This document shows positions 33,506 to 41,899 of a DNA stretch of 58,862 nucleotides, in pieces. The position numbers and the translations under genes are program-made. Each line of letters opens with the position of its first letter. The first letter of the stretch is position 1. The notes beneath the pieces were generated by a model. That model saw only the letters and a program-made list of their open reading frames with translations. It was not told the origin of the DNA and did no database searches. The DNA comes from QAMX01 sp003149835 (GTDB lineage: Bacteria; Bacillota; Clostridia; Oscillospirales; QAMX01), in contig CAUGMN010000006.1 in the NCBI GenBank assembly GCA_959600635.1, positions 1 through 58,862 on the forward strand, given 5' to 3'.

Positions 33506-34242
33506 AGCTGCTGTTCTTTCCCTATCATGTGCGGCGCCGGCCTAGGGCCGAAGATCGCGCTTCCGACCCTCACGATCGTCGCGCCCTCTTCGACCGCCGT
33601 TTCAAAATCATGGCTCATCCCCATCGACAGGACGTTAAACGCCTCGGGCAGGCCGCCGCGGAGCGATTCAAACAGTGCGCGCATCGCGGCGAAATAGCCG
33701 CGCGCATCCTCCCCCGCCGGCGGAACGGTCATCAATCCGCGCAGACGTACCGCCTCCATTCCGGCGACCTGCTGCGCCAAAGCGGCCGTTTCCCGCGGCG
33801 CAACGCCGGATTTGCTGGCCTCGCCGCCGATATTGACCTCGATCAAAACGTCGGTGACAACGCCCGCGCGCGCGGAAAGCGCCGATATTGCTTCCGCCAG
33901 CCGCGCGGAATCCACCGAATGAATCATCGCCGCGTTGCCGATTAAGTATTTGACTTTATTGGTTTGGAGCGGGCCGATAAAGTGAAGCGGGCAGCCGTCG
34001 TATGCGCCCAGCGCGCACTTGTCGCGCAGCTCCTGTACGCGGTTTTCTCCCGCCGCGCCGATCCCCGCCGCAATCGCCGCGCGGATCTCGTCGTAGCCGC
34101 GCGTTTTGGTAGCGGCCAGCAGCGTGATCTCGCCGGCGGAACGCCCGGCGCGCTCCGCGCTCCGCGCAATTTTGTCCTTGACCGCGCCGATATTCCGCGC
34201 GATTGCCTCTGTCCGGCACAGCTCCATATCCATCATCCGCAT
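33502..34242 (-). CDS. YggS/PLPBP family pyridoxal phosphate-binding protein
   Basis: PLP-homeostasis protein of 246 residues. The PLP lysine is in LLAATKTRGYDEI near residue 46, followed by GENRVQEL, HFIGPLQTNKVKYL, VNIGGEASKSG and SMGMSHDFETAVEEGATIVR with the phosphate-binding GSAIFG. In many Firmicutes this gene sits near sepF and ylmG; here it leads a unit with an RNHCP protein and PBP1A. The start is uncertain among three near ATGs; AAGGA lies 4 nt before the first. Confidence 0.93.
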   Translation of the reverse strand: MRMMDMELCRTEAIARNIGAVKDKIARSAERAGRSAGEITLLAATKTRGYDEIRAAIAAGIGAAGENRVQELRDKCALGAYDGCPLHFIGPLQTNKVKYLIGNAAMIHSVDSARLAEAISALSARAGVVTDVLIEVNIGGEASKSGVAPRETAALAQQVAGMEAVRLRGLMTVPPAGEDARGYFAAMRALFESLRGGLPEAFNVLSMGMSHDFETAVEEGATIVRVGSAIFGPRPAPHMIGKEQQL

Positions 34243-34345
34243 TCTTTCCTTCGCGCCCGCCAGGATGCGGGCGCGTCATAAGCTGACGCCATGCGGTTCC
34301 GGCCATCTTCACAGCTGCCCCGTCAAGACAATACAGCTAATTATT

Positions 34346-34374
34346 ATTATACCCTTTAAATGTAAAAAATGCAA
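34346..34374 (-). promoter_or_regulatory. Sigma-A promoter of the yggS-dnaE unit
   Basis: On the minus strand TTGCAT (34374-34369), a 17-bp spacer and TATAAT (34351-34346). All six downstream genes run in the same direction with gaps of 120 bp or less, and I see no internal terminator. Confidence 0.82.
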
Positions 34375-34759
34375 GAACAAACCCTGCCGTCAAAAAACAT
34401 CGGCACAGAAGCGCAGCTCCGGCGGCCGTACAGACCGCGCATCGACAAATTCTGCCCCGCGCGGTGCTCTTCGGGGCGCTCCGGAAAGCGCCGCGGGCCG
34501 TGAATGGAATATATTTTCCCGCCTTATGCGCGGTGCTCGGACCCGGTCAATTTGAACGGCTCTCTCCCCGCAAATCCGGAAACAGTTTTCTCCCATATAG
34601 TATACTTGCCAAAATCGTTTTTTTGCATGAACCAGTAAAGCGCTATCTGCGTTTTCTCCGATTGATCGCTTCGTCTTGATATTTTTTTTGGATTTTTATT
34701 TTTGCTTGTTCCGCTTGATGAGCCCTGATAATAGAAAATTTGTTTTTGTCAAAACTGTA
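34375..34759. other. Intergenic region between divergent yggS and rnf promoters, no gene seen
   Basis: The first part is GC-rich with small self-complementary stretches such as GGGGCGCTCCGGAAAGCGCC near 34475; the second part turns AT-rich (runs of T at 34615-34625 and 34680-34690). Short open frames exist on both strands but lack ribosome sites and look random. Confidence 0.5.
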
Positions 34760-34788
34760 TTGATTTTCCCATGTGGTTCATGTATAAT
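34760..34788 (+). promoter_or_regulatory. Sigma-A promoter of the rnf operon
   Basis: TTGATT (34760-34765), a 17-bp spacer and TATAAT (34783-34788). The leader to the rnfC start is about 55 nt. Confidence 0.82.
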
Positions 34789-34846
34789 GATAAAAGTACG
34801 GTTTATTTTTTGCCGGACACGGCGAAAACAGGAGTGTGTTGGATGG

Positions 34847-36196
34847 ATGTTTAGTTTCAGGACCATGCGCGGCGTCAGACTGCTGCACAAAAAGCGGTCG
34901 CGCTTGTCGGAAACGATCGATATGCCCTCGCCTGACCTCGTTGTCATCCCCATGCGCCAGCATATCGGCGCGCCCTGCGAGCCGCTCGTTTCCGCAGGCG
35001 ATTATGTCTATGCGGGGCAGAAAATCGGCGACAGCAGCGCTTTCGTCTCCGCGCCCGTACACGCCTCGGTTTCCGGAACGGTTCAGAAAATCGATGAAAT
35101 CCTCTTGGCCAGCGGAGAAAAAACCAAATGCCTCGTCATCGCCTCGGACGGAAAAAATCAGCTCGACCCTTCCATCGCGCCGCCCGTCATCCGCTCGTCC
35201 GGCGATTTTGCCAAAGCCGTGCGCGACGCGGGGATTGTCGGGCTGGGCGGAGCGGGTTTCCCGACGCACGTCAAGCTCGCCTATCCCAATATGGAAATCG
35301 TTCAAACGCTCTACATCAATCTCGCCGAATGCGAGCCGTATATCACGACCGACAACCGCGAGGTCTTTGAAAACGTCGACGGCATCCTCGACGGGATTGA
35401 AATGATCTTAAAGTATACGGGGATTCCAAAGGCCGTCATCGTCGTCGAGCGCAACAAGCCGCTCGGCACCAAGATTCTCGCGCTCCGCTGTTCCGAATAC
35501 GAAAATATCCACATCAAGGTGCTCGGCTCCAAGTATCCAAAGGGTGCGGAAAAGGTGCTCGTCTATGAGGCCGACGGCATCATTATCGGCCGCGGCAAGC
35601 TCCCGGCCGACTGCGGCGCGCTGGTGATGAACGTCTCCACGGTCGCGGCCATCGCCGAATATGTCAAAACGGGCATTCCGCTGATCAGCCGCCGCATCAC
35701 GCTGGACGGCGATCTGATCGCGGAACCGAAAAACATCCGCGTCGCGCTGGGAACGCCGATTTCGGCGCTGCTGGAACGCTATGACGTGGATACCAACCGC
35801 CTGCGGATGCTGCTCACCGGCGGCGCCATGATGGGAACCTGTGTCATCCATACGGATACGCCGATCGTCAAGACGACAAACGCCGTGCTCTGCTTCGGAA
35901 ACGTCTATGACCGCGACAACACGCCCTGTATCAAATGCGGCCGCTGTATCCGCTCCTGCCCGATTAAGCTCTCTCCGGCGCTGATCGAGAAAGCGTACGA
36001 CCGCCGAGACGCTTCCGAGCTGCTGCGCCTCAACGTCGATCTCTGCATCAACTGCGGCTGCTGTTCCTACGTCTGCCCCGCCAAGCGCGATCTGTCCCAT
36101 AAAAATCAGCTCGCCAAGGCGTTTGTCAAAGGGGCGCAAAGCGCTGCGTCCCCTGCGTCCGGCGAGCCCAAAACGCCGGCCGCCGCCCGGACGTAG
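34847..36196 (+). CDS. rnfC: Rnf complex subunit RnfC
   Basis: Peripheral subunit of the membrane ferredoxin:NAD+ oxidoreductase that builds an ion gradient; RnfC holds the NADH/FMN site. The 449-residue protein has the early DLVVIPMRQHIGAPCEPLV with a biotinyl-like lobe, the nucleotide-binding GLGGAGFPTHVKL, and two [4Fe-4S] motifs, CIKCGRCIRSCP and CINCGCCSYVCP. The tail after them is short compared with proteobacterial RnfC. The start is the second of two close ATGs, since the first runs into a stop; AGGAG lies 12 nt upstream. First gene of the C-D-G-E-A-B operon. Confidence 0.95.
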   Translation: MFSFRTMRGVRLLHKKRSRLSETIDMPSPDLVVIPMRQHIGAPCEPLVSAGDYVYAGQKIGDSSAFVSAPVHASVSGTVQKIDEILLASGEKTKCLVIASDGKNQLDPSIAPPVIRSSGDFAKAVRDAGIVGLGGAGFPTHVKLAYPNMEIVQTLYINLAECEPYITTDNREVFENVDGILDGIEMILKYTGIPKAVIVVERNKPLGTKILALRCSEYENIHIKVLGSKYPKGAEKVLVYEADGIIIGRGKLPADCGALVMNVSTVAAIAEYVKTGIPLISRRITLDGDLIAEPKNIRVALGTPISALLERYDVDTNRLRMLLTGGAMMGTCVIHTDTPIVKTTNAVLCFGNVYDRDNTPCIKCGRCIRSCPIKLSPALIEKAYDRRDASELLRLNVDLCINCGCCSYVCPAKRDLSHKNQLAKAFVKGAQSAASPASGEPKTPAAART

Positions 36197-36306
36197 AGCG
36201 CGGCCGAGCGATTTCCGCCGCCGCTTTGGGCTGCCGGGTTCATTCCATATGAACGGCCTGAAAAAACGACGTAACGATTGACTCTGAGAGAGGAGCCTTG
36301 ATCAAT

Positions 36307-37233
36307 ATGGATCAAACGGAGAATTTTCTCATTGTGACCTCGTCCCCGCACATCAAATCGAACGTGACGACACAACGCATTATGCTCGACGTCATCATCG
36401 CGCTCTGCCCGGCGCTGGCCGCCTCGGTATGGATCTTCGGCCCGCGCGCGCTGCTCGTTACCGCCGTCAGCGTCCTGTGCTGCGTGTTCTTTGAATGGGG
36501 TTCGCAGAAATTATTCCGGCGCGAGTCGACGGTCGGCGATCTCAGCGCCGTTGTCACCGGTATTCTGATCGCCTTTAACATGCCGCCGTCTGTTCCTCTC
36601 TGGATGCTGCCGATCGGCGCGGCGTTCGCCATCGTCTTCACCAAGCAGCTCTTCGGCGGCATCGGGCAGAATTTTGCCAACCCCGCCATCGTGGCACGGA
36701 TCGTGCTGTTTTTGTCATTCGCGTCGAGTATGTCAACGTTTACGGCGCCCGGCGCGTGGCGCGGCGCGGCCGACGCGGTTTCAACGGCCACGCCGCTGAA
36801 TGAAGCCGCGGCGCTGCCGTCGCTGACGGATATGTTTTTCGGGATGCGCGCCGGCTGTCTCGGCGAGACCTGCGCCTGCGCGCTTCTGCTCGGCGGCATC
36901 TATCTCGTGATCCGCCGCGTCATCTCTCCGCTGGTTCCCCTCTGCTATATCGGCTCCACGGTTTTGCTCTGCTGGCTCTTCGGCGCCGACCCGCTCTATT
37001 CGCTCCTGTCCGGCGGTCTGCTGCTCGGCGCGATCTTCATGGCCACTGATTACGCGACGACGCCGTCCACAACGGCCGGAAAAATCGTTTTCGCGCTCGG
37101 CTGCGGTCTGATTACCGCGGTCATCCGCTGTTTCGGCTCTTACGCCGAAGGGGTCTCCTTCGCCATTCTGCTGATGAATATTCTTACGCCGCTGATCGAC
37201 CGCCTCATCCGGCAGAAGCCGTTCGGCGCCTGA
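36307..37233 (+). CDS. rnfD: Rnf complex subunit RnfD
   Basis: Integral membrane subunit (308 residues, about nine hydrophobic segments) with covalently bound FMN. The flavinylation motif is seen in STATPLNEAA, where the Thr carries FMN in the family. Other landmarks are SSPHIKSNVTTQRIM near the start, NFANPAIVARI, and MATDYATTPSTTAGKIVF near the end. The ATG at 36307 is chosen with GAGAGGAG about 11 nt before it; a TTG 9 nt earlier is too close to that site. It lies 110 bp after rnfC. Confidence 0.95.
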   Translation: MDQTENFLIVTSSPHIKSNVTTQRIMLDVIIALCPALAASVWIFGPRALLVTAVSVLCCVFFEWGSQKLFRRESTVGDLSAVVTGILIAFNMPPSVPLWMLPIGAAFAIVFTKQLFGGIGQNFANPAIVARIVLFLSFASSMSTFTAPGAWRGAADAVSTATPLNEAAALPSLTDMFFGMRAGCLGETCACALLLGGIYLVIRRVISPLVPLCYIGSTVLLCWLFGADPLYSLLSGGLLLGAIFMATDYATTPSTTAGKIVFALGCGLITAVIRCFGSYAEGVSFAILLMNILTPLIDRLIRQKPFGA

Positions 37234-37297
37234 CCGTTCTTCCCCCTCCATTTCATATGCCACGATCCTGAAAAACCTTTATTCTGAAAGAAAGGAC

Positions 37298-37321
37298 GCT
37301 TTTCCCGCCAGCGGGAAAAGC
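37298..37321 (+). promoter_or_regulatory. Perfect hairpin between the rnfG Shine-Dalgarno and start codon
   Basis: GCTTTTCCCG (37298-37307), loop CCAG, CGGGAAAAGC (37312-37321). The only good ribosome site, GAAAGGA at 37290-37296, lies before the hairpin and the rnfG ATG is 12 nt after it. Folding would bring the two to a normal distance of about 13 nt. Confidence 0.65.
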
Positions 37322-37333
37322 CGCGGAATCAAG

Positions 37334-37894
37334 ATGAAAAAGAACGCGGTTATGCCGACTGTCGTCCTGCTCCTGATCTGCCTGATCGTCGCCGGCGTCC
37401 TATCGGCGGTTCATCATTTCACCGCGCAGGCGCTCGTTGTCGACCCGTCGGAGATCATCGACCAGATGCGCGCCGACTATCTGGAAGTTTTGCCGGACGC
37501 TGCGGAATTTGAACTCCTGTACCGAACCGCCGGCTATGCCGCCGGAGAAAAAGGGACCGCCGTAGAGGCGGTTAAGACCGACGTCGGTTATCTGATCACG
37601 GCGCACAGCACAGGACAGTATGATTCCTCGCCGATCCGCGTGCTCGTCGGCATCGGTTTGGACGGAAACGTGCGCGCCGTTAAAATTCTCAAAAGCAGCG
37701 AGACGCCGGGAATGGGGTCGCGGGTCAACAGCGAACCGTTCCTCGCACAGTTTTCCGGCGGCAGCGCGTTTTCCCTCGACGGCAAAAACGGCGAAAAAAT
37801 CGACGGGGTCACGAGCGCGACCAAATCCGCCAAGGCCGTCGTCAACGCCGTCAATACGGCGATGGAGGAATACCGCGCTCTCACGGCGGGCTGA
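37334..37894 (+). CDS. rnfG: Rnf complex subunit RnfG
   Basis: FMN-carrying subunit of 186 residues with one N-terminal membrane helix (TVVLLLICLIVAGVLSAV) and an outer FMN-binding domain. The flavin-attachment motif is in KIDGVTSATKSAKAV, with the Thr of SAT as the acceptor. Other family landmarks are VGIGLDGNVRAVKILKSSET and PGMGSRV. Translation initiation looks unusual, since a stable hairpin separates the Shine-Dalgarno from the ATG. It lies 100 bp after rnfD. Confidence 0.94.
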   Translation: MKKNAVMPTVVLLLICLIVAGVLSAVHHFTAQALVVDPSEIIDQMRADYLEVLPDAAEFELLYRTAGYAAGEKGTAVEAVKTDVGYLITAHSTGQYDSSPIRVLVGIGLDGNVRAVKILKSSETPGMGSRVNSEPFLAQFSGGSAFSLDGKNGEKIDGVTSATKSAKAVVNAVNTAMEEYRALTAG

Positions 37895-37926
37895 AAACGC
37901 CCCGACAGAAGGGAGAATGATCATCT

Positions 37927-38601
37927 ATGAACTGTAAAAAAGTGCTGCTGAACGGCATTTTCAACGAAAATCCGAATCTTCGGCTGCTGCTCGGCATGTG
38001 TCCCTCTCTCGCCATCACCACGGCCGCCTCCAACGCCATCGGCATGGGACTGGCGACGACCGCCGTTCTCATCTGTTCCAACGCCGCCATTTCCGCGCTC
38101 CGCAACGTTATTCCCAAAGAGGTGCGCCTGCCGTCCTATATTGTGATTGTGGCGGGCTTTGTCACCGCCGTTTCGCTGCTCATGGAGGCCTATCTTCCGG
38201 ATCTATACCAATCGCTCGGCCTTTTTCTCTCGCTGATCGTTGTCAACTGCATCATTCTCGGCCGCGCCGAGATGTTCGCCTCAAAAAACAGCGTCCTGCC
38301 TTCGATCGCGGACGGGCTCGGGATGGGGCTCGGCTTTACAGGGTCGCTGCTTCTGATCAGTACCGTGCGCGAGATTCTCGGAACGCTGAGCTGGTTTGGC
38401 AAAAGCTTTGCCGACGGGGACGCGACGGGCATGATCTTCTTTATTCTGCCGGCAGGCGGTTTCTTCGTGCTCGGCCTGATCACCGCCGGCATTAACGTCC
38501 TGTCCGACTACAAGCTGTCGAAGCAGAAGGCCGGCTGTGACGGCTGTCCCGCCGCCAAGGCCTGCGCGGGCTGCGCCGAAAAGAAGGAGGTCAACGTCTG
38601 A
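37927..38601 (+). CDS. rnfE: Rnf complex subunit RnfE with Cys-rich tail
   Basis: Membrane subunit (224 residues, six hydrophobic helices) related to NqrD. The family sequence NPNLRLLLGMCPSLAITT appears near the start, with Cys at the membrane iron-binding position, and GRAEMFASKNSVLPSIADGL later. After the last helix there is an extra tail with two CxxC pairs (GCDGCPAAKACAGCAEK), which looks metal-binding. AAGGGAG precedes the ATG. Its stop overlaps the rnfA start (TGATG). Confidence 0.95.
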   Translation: MNCKKVLLNGIFNENPNLRLLLGMCPSLAITTAASNAIGMGLATTAVLICSNAAISALRNVIPKEVRLPSYIVIVAGFVTAVSLLMEAYLPDLYQSLGLFLSLIVVNCIILGRAEMFASKNSVLPSIADGLGMGLGFTGSLLLISTVREILGTLSWFGKSFADGDATGMIFFILPAGGFFVLGLITAGINVLSDYKLSKQKAGCDGCPAAKACAGCAEKKEVNV

Positions 38602-39188
38602 TGGAGATGTGGAGAGGGATTGCGCTTATCTTAGTCGGCTCCATTTTTGTCGATAACTTCGTTTTATCCAAGTTCCTGGGCATCTGCCCGTTTCTCGGCG
38701 TCTCCAAAAAGACGTCCAGCGCTCTCGGCATGAGCGGCGCGGTCACGTTCGTGATGACGCTTTCCGCCGCCGTCACATGGCCGATTTTTCACTATATTCT
38801 GGAACCCAACAACATGAGCTATTTGAAAATCATCGCTTTTATCCTCGTCATCGCCATGCTTGTGCAGATCGTTGAAATCATTTTAAAACGCTTTATTCCC
38901 TCGCTTTACTCGGCGCTCGGCGTCTATCTCCCCCTGATTACGACCAACTGCGCCGTGCTCGGCGTCACGATTCTCAACATCGATACCGGTTACGCCTTCG
39001 GCGAGGCCGTCGTCAACGCTTTCGGTTCCGGCATCGGCTTTTCTCTTGCGCTCGTGATGTTTTCCGGCATCCGTGAAAAAATTGAGGCCTGCGACATCCC
39101 CAAGGCCTTTCGCGGCATTCCCTCGGCATTGATCGCCGCCTCCATCGTCAGCCTGTCGTTCGCAGGCTTCACCGGTTTGATCGGATAA
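38601..39188 (+). CDS. rnfA: Rnf complex subunit RnfA
   Basis: Membrane subunit (195 residues, six helices) related to NqrE. Landmarks are DNFVLSKFLGICPFLGVSKK at the start, with the membrane Cys matching the one in RnfE, and TTNCAVLGVTILNI in the middle. RnfA and RnfE are an antiparallel pseudo-repeat pair that together hold a membrane iron-sulfur centre in characterised complexes. AAGGAGG lies inside the end of rnfE and the start overlaps its stop by one base. Confidence 0.95.
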   Translation: MEMWRGIALILVGSIFVDNFVLSKFLGICPFLGVSKKTSSALGMSGAVTFVMTLSAAVTWPIFHYILEPNNMSYLKIIAFILVIAMLVQIVEIILKRFIPSLYSALGVYLPLITTNCAVLGVTILNIDTGYAFGEAVVNAFGSGIGFSLALVMFSGIREKIEACDIPKAFRGIPSALIAASIVSLSFAGFTGLIG

Positions 39189-39224
39189 AAAAACGCCGCG
39201 CAAGGGAAGAAAGGACGATACGAC

Positions 39225-40025
39225 ATGGAATATGTTCTCCCGCTGATCCTGTTTGCCGGTCTCGCCGTGTTTGCCGGCGTACTGCTCACCTATCTGTCGC
39301 ATAAATTTCCCGGGCAAGCCACGGACGACGAACTGAACGTCCGCGAGGCGCTGCCCGGGCTGAACTGCGGCCTCTGCGGCTTTGCCGGCTGTGACGAATA
39401 CGCGAAAAAAGCGGCGCTTGACAAAATTGCGCCGAATCTCTGCGTCCCCGGCGGGGCGGCCGTCGCCGCAGCCGTCAGCGCCGTCACCGGCGTCGCCTTT
39501 GACGCGGTGGACGAGCGCGTCGCCTATGTCGCCTGCCGAGGCCGTTATGACGTGACGTCCGACAAGTACAATTACCGCGGCGTTCTCTCCTGCGCCGCCT
39601 CGGCGCAGTTTTACGGCGGGCGCAGCTCGTGCCGCGACGGCTGTCTGGGCTTCGGCGATTGCGTCAAGGCTTGCCAATACGGCGCTATCAGCGTCGTCAA
39701 CGGCTGCGCGGTCGTCGACGAAGATCAATGCGCGGGGTGTATGCTCTGCGCCAAGGCCTGCCCCAAGCATATGATCGCCAGCAAACCCAAGGGCGCGGCC
39801 GTCTTTGTCGCTTGCAGCTCCAAGGCCTCCGGCAAGGATACGCGGCAGACCTGCAAAAACGGCTGTATCGCCTGCAAAAAGTGTGAAAAAACCTGTGAGG
39901 CCGGAGCCATCACCGTCGTCGGCAACACGGCGCAGATCGATTATACGCGCTGTACCGGCTGCGGAAAATGCGCGGCGGCCTGTCCGGTCGGCTGTATTCA
40001 GCTCCATGAAGGCGTATCCGTATAG
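39225..40025 (+). CDS. rnfB: Rnf complex subunit RnfB, multi-cluster ferredoxin
   Basis: Ferredoxin-accepting subunit (266 residues) with one N-terminal membrane helix. It has the four-Cys cluster motif LNCGLCGFAGCDEYAKKA and ... C (NLCVPGG), followed by four CxxCxxCxxxC-type ferredoxin motifs (CLGFGDCVKACQ, CAGCMLCAKACP, CIACKKCEKTCE, CTGCGKCAAACP), although the first is variant. Electrons from reduced ferredoxin enter here. AAAGGA lies 9 nt before the ATG. It is the last rnf gene; the NusG-II gene follows. Confidence 0.95.
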   Translation: MEYVLPLILFAGLAVFAGVLLTYLSHKFPGQATDDELNVREALPGLNCGLCGFAGCDEYAKKAALDKIAPNLCVPGGAAVAAAVSAVTGVAFDAVDERVAYVACRGRYDVTSDKYNYRGVLSCAASAQFYGGRSSCRDGCLGFGDCVKACQYGAISVVNGCAVVDEDQCAGCMLCAKACPKHMIASKPKGAAVFVACSSKASGKDTRQTCKNGCIACKKCEKTCEAGAITVVGNTAQIDYTRCTGCGKCAAACPVGCIQLHEGVSV

Positions 40026-40167
40026 CGAGCGGCCGTCCATTCCGTGTTTGCGGGGCGGGCGGCTGTTCTTTTGCCGCTCCAAACCGGAAACAGCGAATGG
40101 ATGCCGCGGAAGCGTCCGGCCTTCTTTTTCAAACGGCCCTTTTCAAAAAGGCCGCCCGGTATTTCCT

Positions 40168-40518
40168 GTGGGCGACCTTTTGATTGTGTTGTCGGTCGTT
40201 CTCCTGTCCGCCGCGCTGCTGCTGCCTTCCTATCTGAGCAAAACAGGCAGCGGGACTACCGCGCTGGTCTATGTCGACTCCGTGCAGACGATGCGGATTC
40301 CGCTCTCCGAAAACGGCGAATACGCGCTGACCGACGCGGTGCTTGCCGAGGTTTCGGACGGCGCGCTGCGAATCCTCGATTCCGACTGTCCCGACCAGCT
40401 CTGCGTCCGTTCCGGCTTTATTCGCCGCAGCGGTCAGACGCTCGTCTGTCTGCCGAACCGTGTGCTCGTTCGCATTGTCTCCGCCGGGGAACAGGAGGTG
40501 GACGCCGTTGCAAACTAA
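40168..40518 (+). CDS. NusG domain II-containing protein
   Basis: Small 116-residue protein with one N-terminal membrane helix (LLIVLSVVLLSAALLLP) and an outer NusG-II domain recognised by DCPDQLCVRSG and GQTLVCLPNRVLVRI. The two conserved Cys flank a compact beta fold. Function unknown; the gene commonly follows rnf in Clostridia, and it may help assemble or supply the complex. The start is a best guess: GTG at 40168 opens the helix but lacks a clear ribosome site, while an ATG at 40007 inside rnfB would add 54 residues of low-complexity sequence. Confidence 0.8.
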   Translation: MGDLLIVLSVVLLSAALLLPSYLSKTGSGTTALVYVDSVQTMRIPLSENGEYALTDAVLAEVSDGALRILDSDCPDQLCVRSGFIRRSGQTLVCLPNRVLVRIVSAGEQEVDAVAN

Positions 40519-41020
40519 ATTTCCGGCGCGGCGCTTTGCTGCTGTTTCGGCTTTGACGGCGTTTGCGCTCGTCATCAGTTGGCTGGAACGGCCGCTCATG
40601 ACAGCTCTCCCGCTGCCGCTGCCCGGCTTTAAGCTGGGGCTTGCCAATATCGTGACGCTTTTTACCCTCTATCGGCTCGGCGCCGCCGACGCGGGCGCCG
40701 TTCATCTGCTGCGGATTTCTCTGGCCGGCCTCCTTTTCGGTTCGCCCGTCTCCTTCCTGCTCAGCGCTTGCGGCGGCGCGCTGGCGTTCGCGGCGGCGTG
40801 CGGCGTCTATCGGGTTCGCCGCGTCTCCCCCGTCGGCGCGTCGATCCTCTCTGCGGCGGCGCACATGGTCGGACAGATCGCGGCCGCCGCCCTGCTGTTG
40901 GCAGCGCCGCTCCTGTTTGTCTCCTATCTGCCTTACCTGCTGCTGCTGTCGCTGTTTTCCGGCGGACTCTGCGGCGCGGCCGTCGTCTTTCTGCTGAAAA
41001 GGCTTCCCAAAAAAATCTGA
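40508..41020 (+). CDS. Gx transporter family protein (heptaprenyl diphosphate synthase component I type)
   Basis: A 170-residue membrane protein with about five helices. The family motif GFKLGLANIVTLFTLYRLG is clear, with LLRISLAGLLFGSPVSFLLS after it. This Pfam family (Hpre_diP_synt_I) is often called the Gx transporter family and resembles ECF-transporter S components; a direct role in prenyl synthesis is not established. The start is a TTG at 40508, 7 nt after AGGAGGTG and overlapping the end of the NusG-II gene by 11 nt. The same NusG-II/Gx order is usual after rnf in Clostridia. Confidence 0.87.
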   Translation: MQTKFPARRFAAVSALTAFALVISWLERPLMTALPLPLPGFKLGLANIVTLFTLYRLGAADAGAVHLLRISLAGLLFGSPVSFLLSACGGALAFAAACGVYRVRRVSPVGASILSAAAHMVGQIAAAALLLAAPLLFVSYLPYLLLLSLFSGGLCGAAVVFLLKRLPKKI

Positions 41021-41079
41021 ACCGGCGGCGGCCGTTTTCAGCTCTGGCGCCCTTTTTTTCAGTTGATTCTCGACTGCAA

Positions 41080-41115
41080 AAGGCGGTACGGTTTATATCA
41101 GAACCGTACCGCCTT
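41080..41115. terminator. Terminator-like hairpin between the Gx transporter gene and spoVT
   Basis: AAGGCGGTACGGTT (41080-41093), an 8-nt loop, and AACCGTACCGCCTT (41102-41115), a perfect 14-bp stem. On the minus strand it is followed by TTTTG, so it best serves spoVT, which ends 75 bp away. The convergent transcript may also stop here or at the T8 run at 41051. Confidence 0.75.
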
Positions 41116-41189
41116 AACGTTGCCAAACGCCATCTGTGCCGGGTGTTTTGTCCATCGAAACGACACGCCGCCTGTCGCAGGTATGTGCG

Positions 41190-41726
41190 CTATTCGTCCA
41201 TCTGCTTGCCGAGGAAAAGGGCGATGCTCTGACACAGCTTCATTTCCGTGTCCGTACATGCGTCGTTTTCTCCGCCGATGATCAGCGTACAGCCGGTGAT
41301 ATCGCCGAGCACGATCACCGGAACGGCCGCGAGCGCCTTATGCTCGCTCTCATCGGCCACGCGAATCCCAGAGCCCGGCTCTTCCGCAAAATGCGATTTT
41401 CTCGACTTCATCAGCTCTTCCAGCTCGCCGCCGATCTTCTTATCCAACAGCTCCTTTTTCAGCGGGCCTGACACCGCCGTCACAGCGTCTCTGTCGCAGA
41501 TCGCCACGGTATATCCGGTCGTCTTCGACATCGTTTCGCACAGCTGCTCGGCGAACGGCGTCAGCTCTCCGACCGGCGAGTATTTCTTAAAGATAACCTC
41601 GCCTTCCCTGTTGGTAAATATTTCCATCGGATCGCCGTCCCTGATTCTCAGGACACGCCGGATCTCCTTGGGTATGACGACGCGCCCCAGATCGTCGATC
41701 CTTCTGACTATGCCTGTTGCTTTCAT
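41190..41726 (-). CDS. spoVT: Stage V sporulation protein T (SpoVT)
   Basis: Forespore transcription regulator of 178 residues. The N-terminal AbrB-type swapped-hairpin DNA-binding domain reads MKATGIVRRIDDLGRVVIPK followed by EIRRVLRIRDGDPMEIF; the C-terminal GAF domain ends in TDTEMKLCQSIALFLGKQM. The full two-domain length distinguishes it from AbrB. In Bacillus it is made under sigma G and tunes late forespore genes. Its presence supports a spore-forming host. The ATG follows AAAGGAG. Confidence 0.94.
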   Translation of the reverse strand: MKATGIVRRIDDLGRVVIPKEIRRVLRIRDGDPMEIFTNREGEVIFKKYSPVGELTPFAEQLCETMSKTTGYTVAICDRDAVTAVSGPLKKELLDKKIGGELEELMKSRKSHFAEEPGSGIRVADESEHKALAAVPVIVLGDITGCTLIIGGENDACTDTEMKLCQSIALFLGKQMDE

Positions 41727-41899
41727 ATCTGTCTCCTTTAAAGCTTTGCTGACTAAAATTGCTTGCCTGCAAAAATATTGTTTGTTGAAAGCAGAGCTTT
41801 TATACAGATATTTCTAAGGCGCGTTGACGCCGAAAACAGAAGACGGCCATTTTTTTATGCACGGCAGACGCGCGGCATCCGCTAAAACGCGCAGACGCT

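Noticed and set aside
34375..34680. Small coding genes between yggS and rnfC
   Set aside because: Frames of 60-70 codons exist on both strands but without ribosome sites, and their sequences read as random.
41774..41806. A sigma-G promoter upstream of spoVT (GTATA ... CAATATT)
   Set aside because: The -10 deviates at two positions and the spacer is 20 bp instead of 17-18, so I did not list it.
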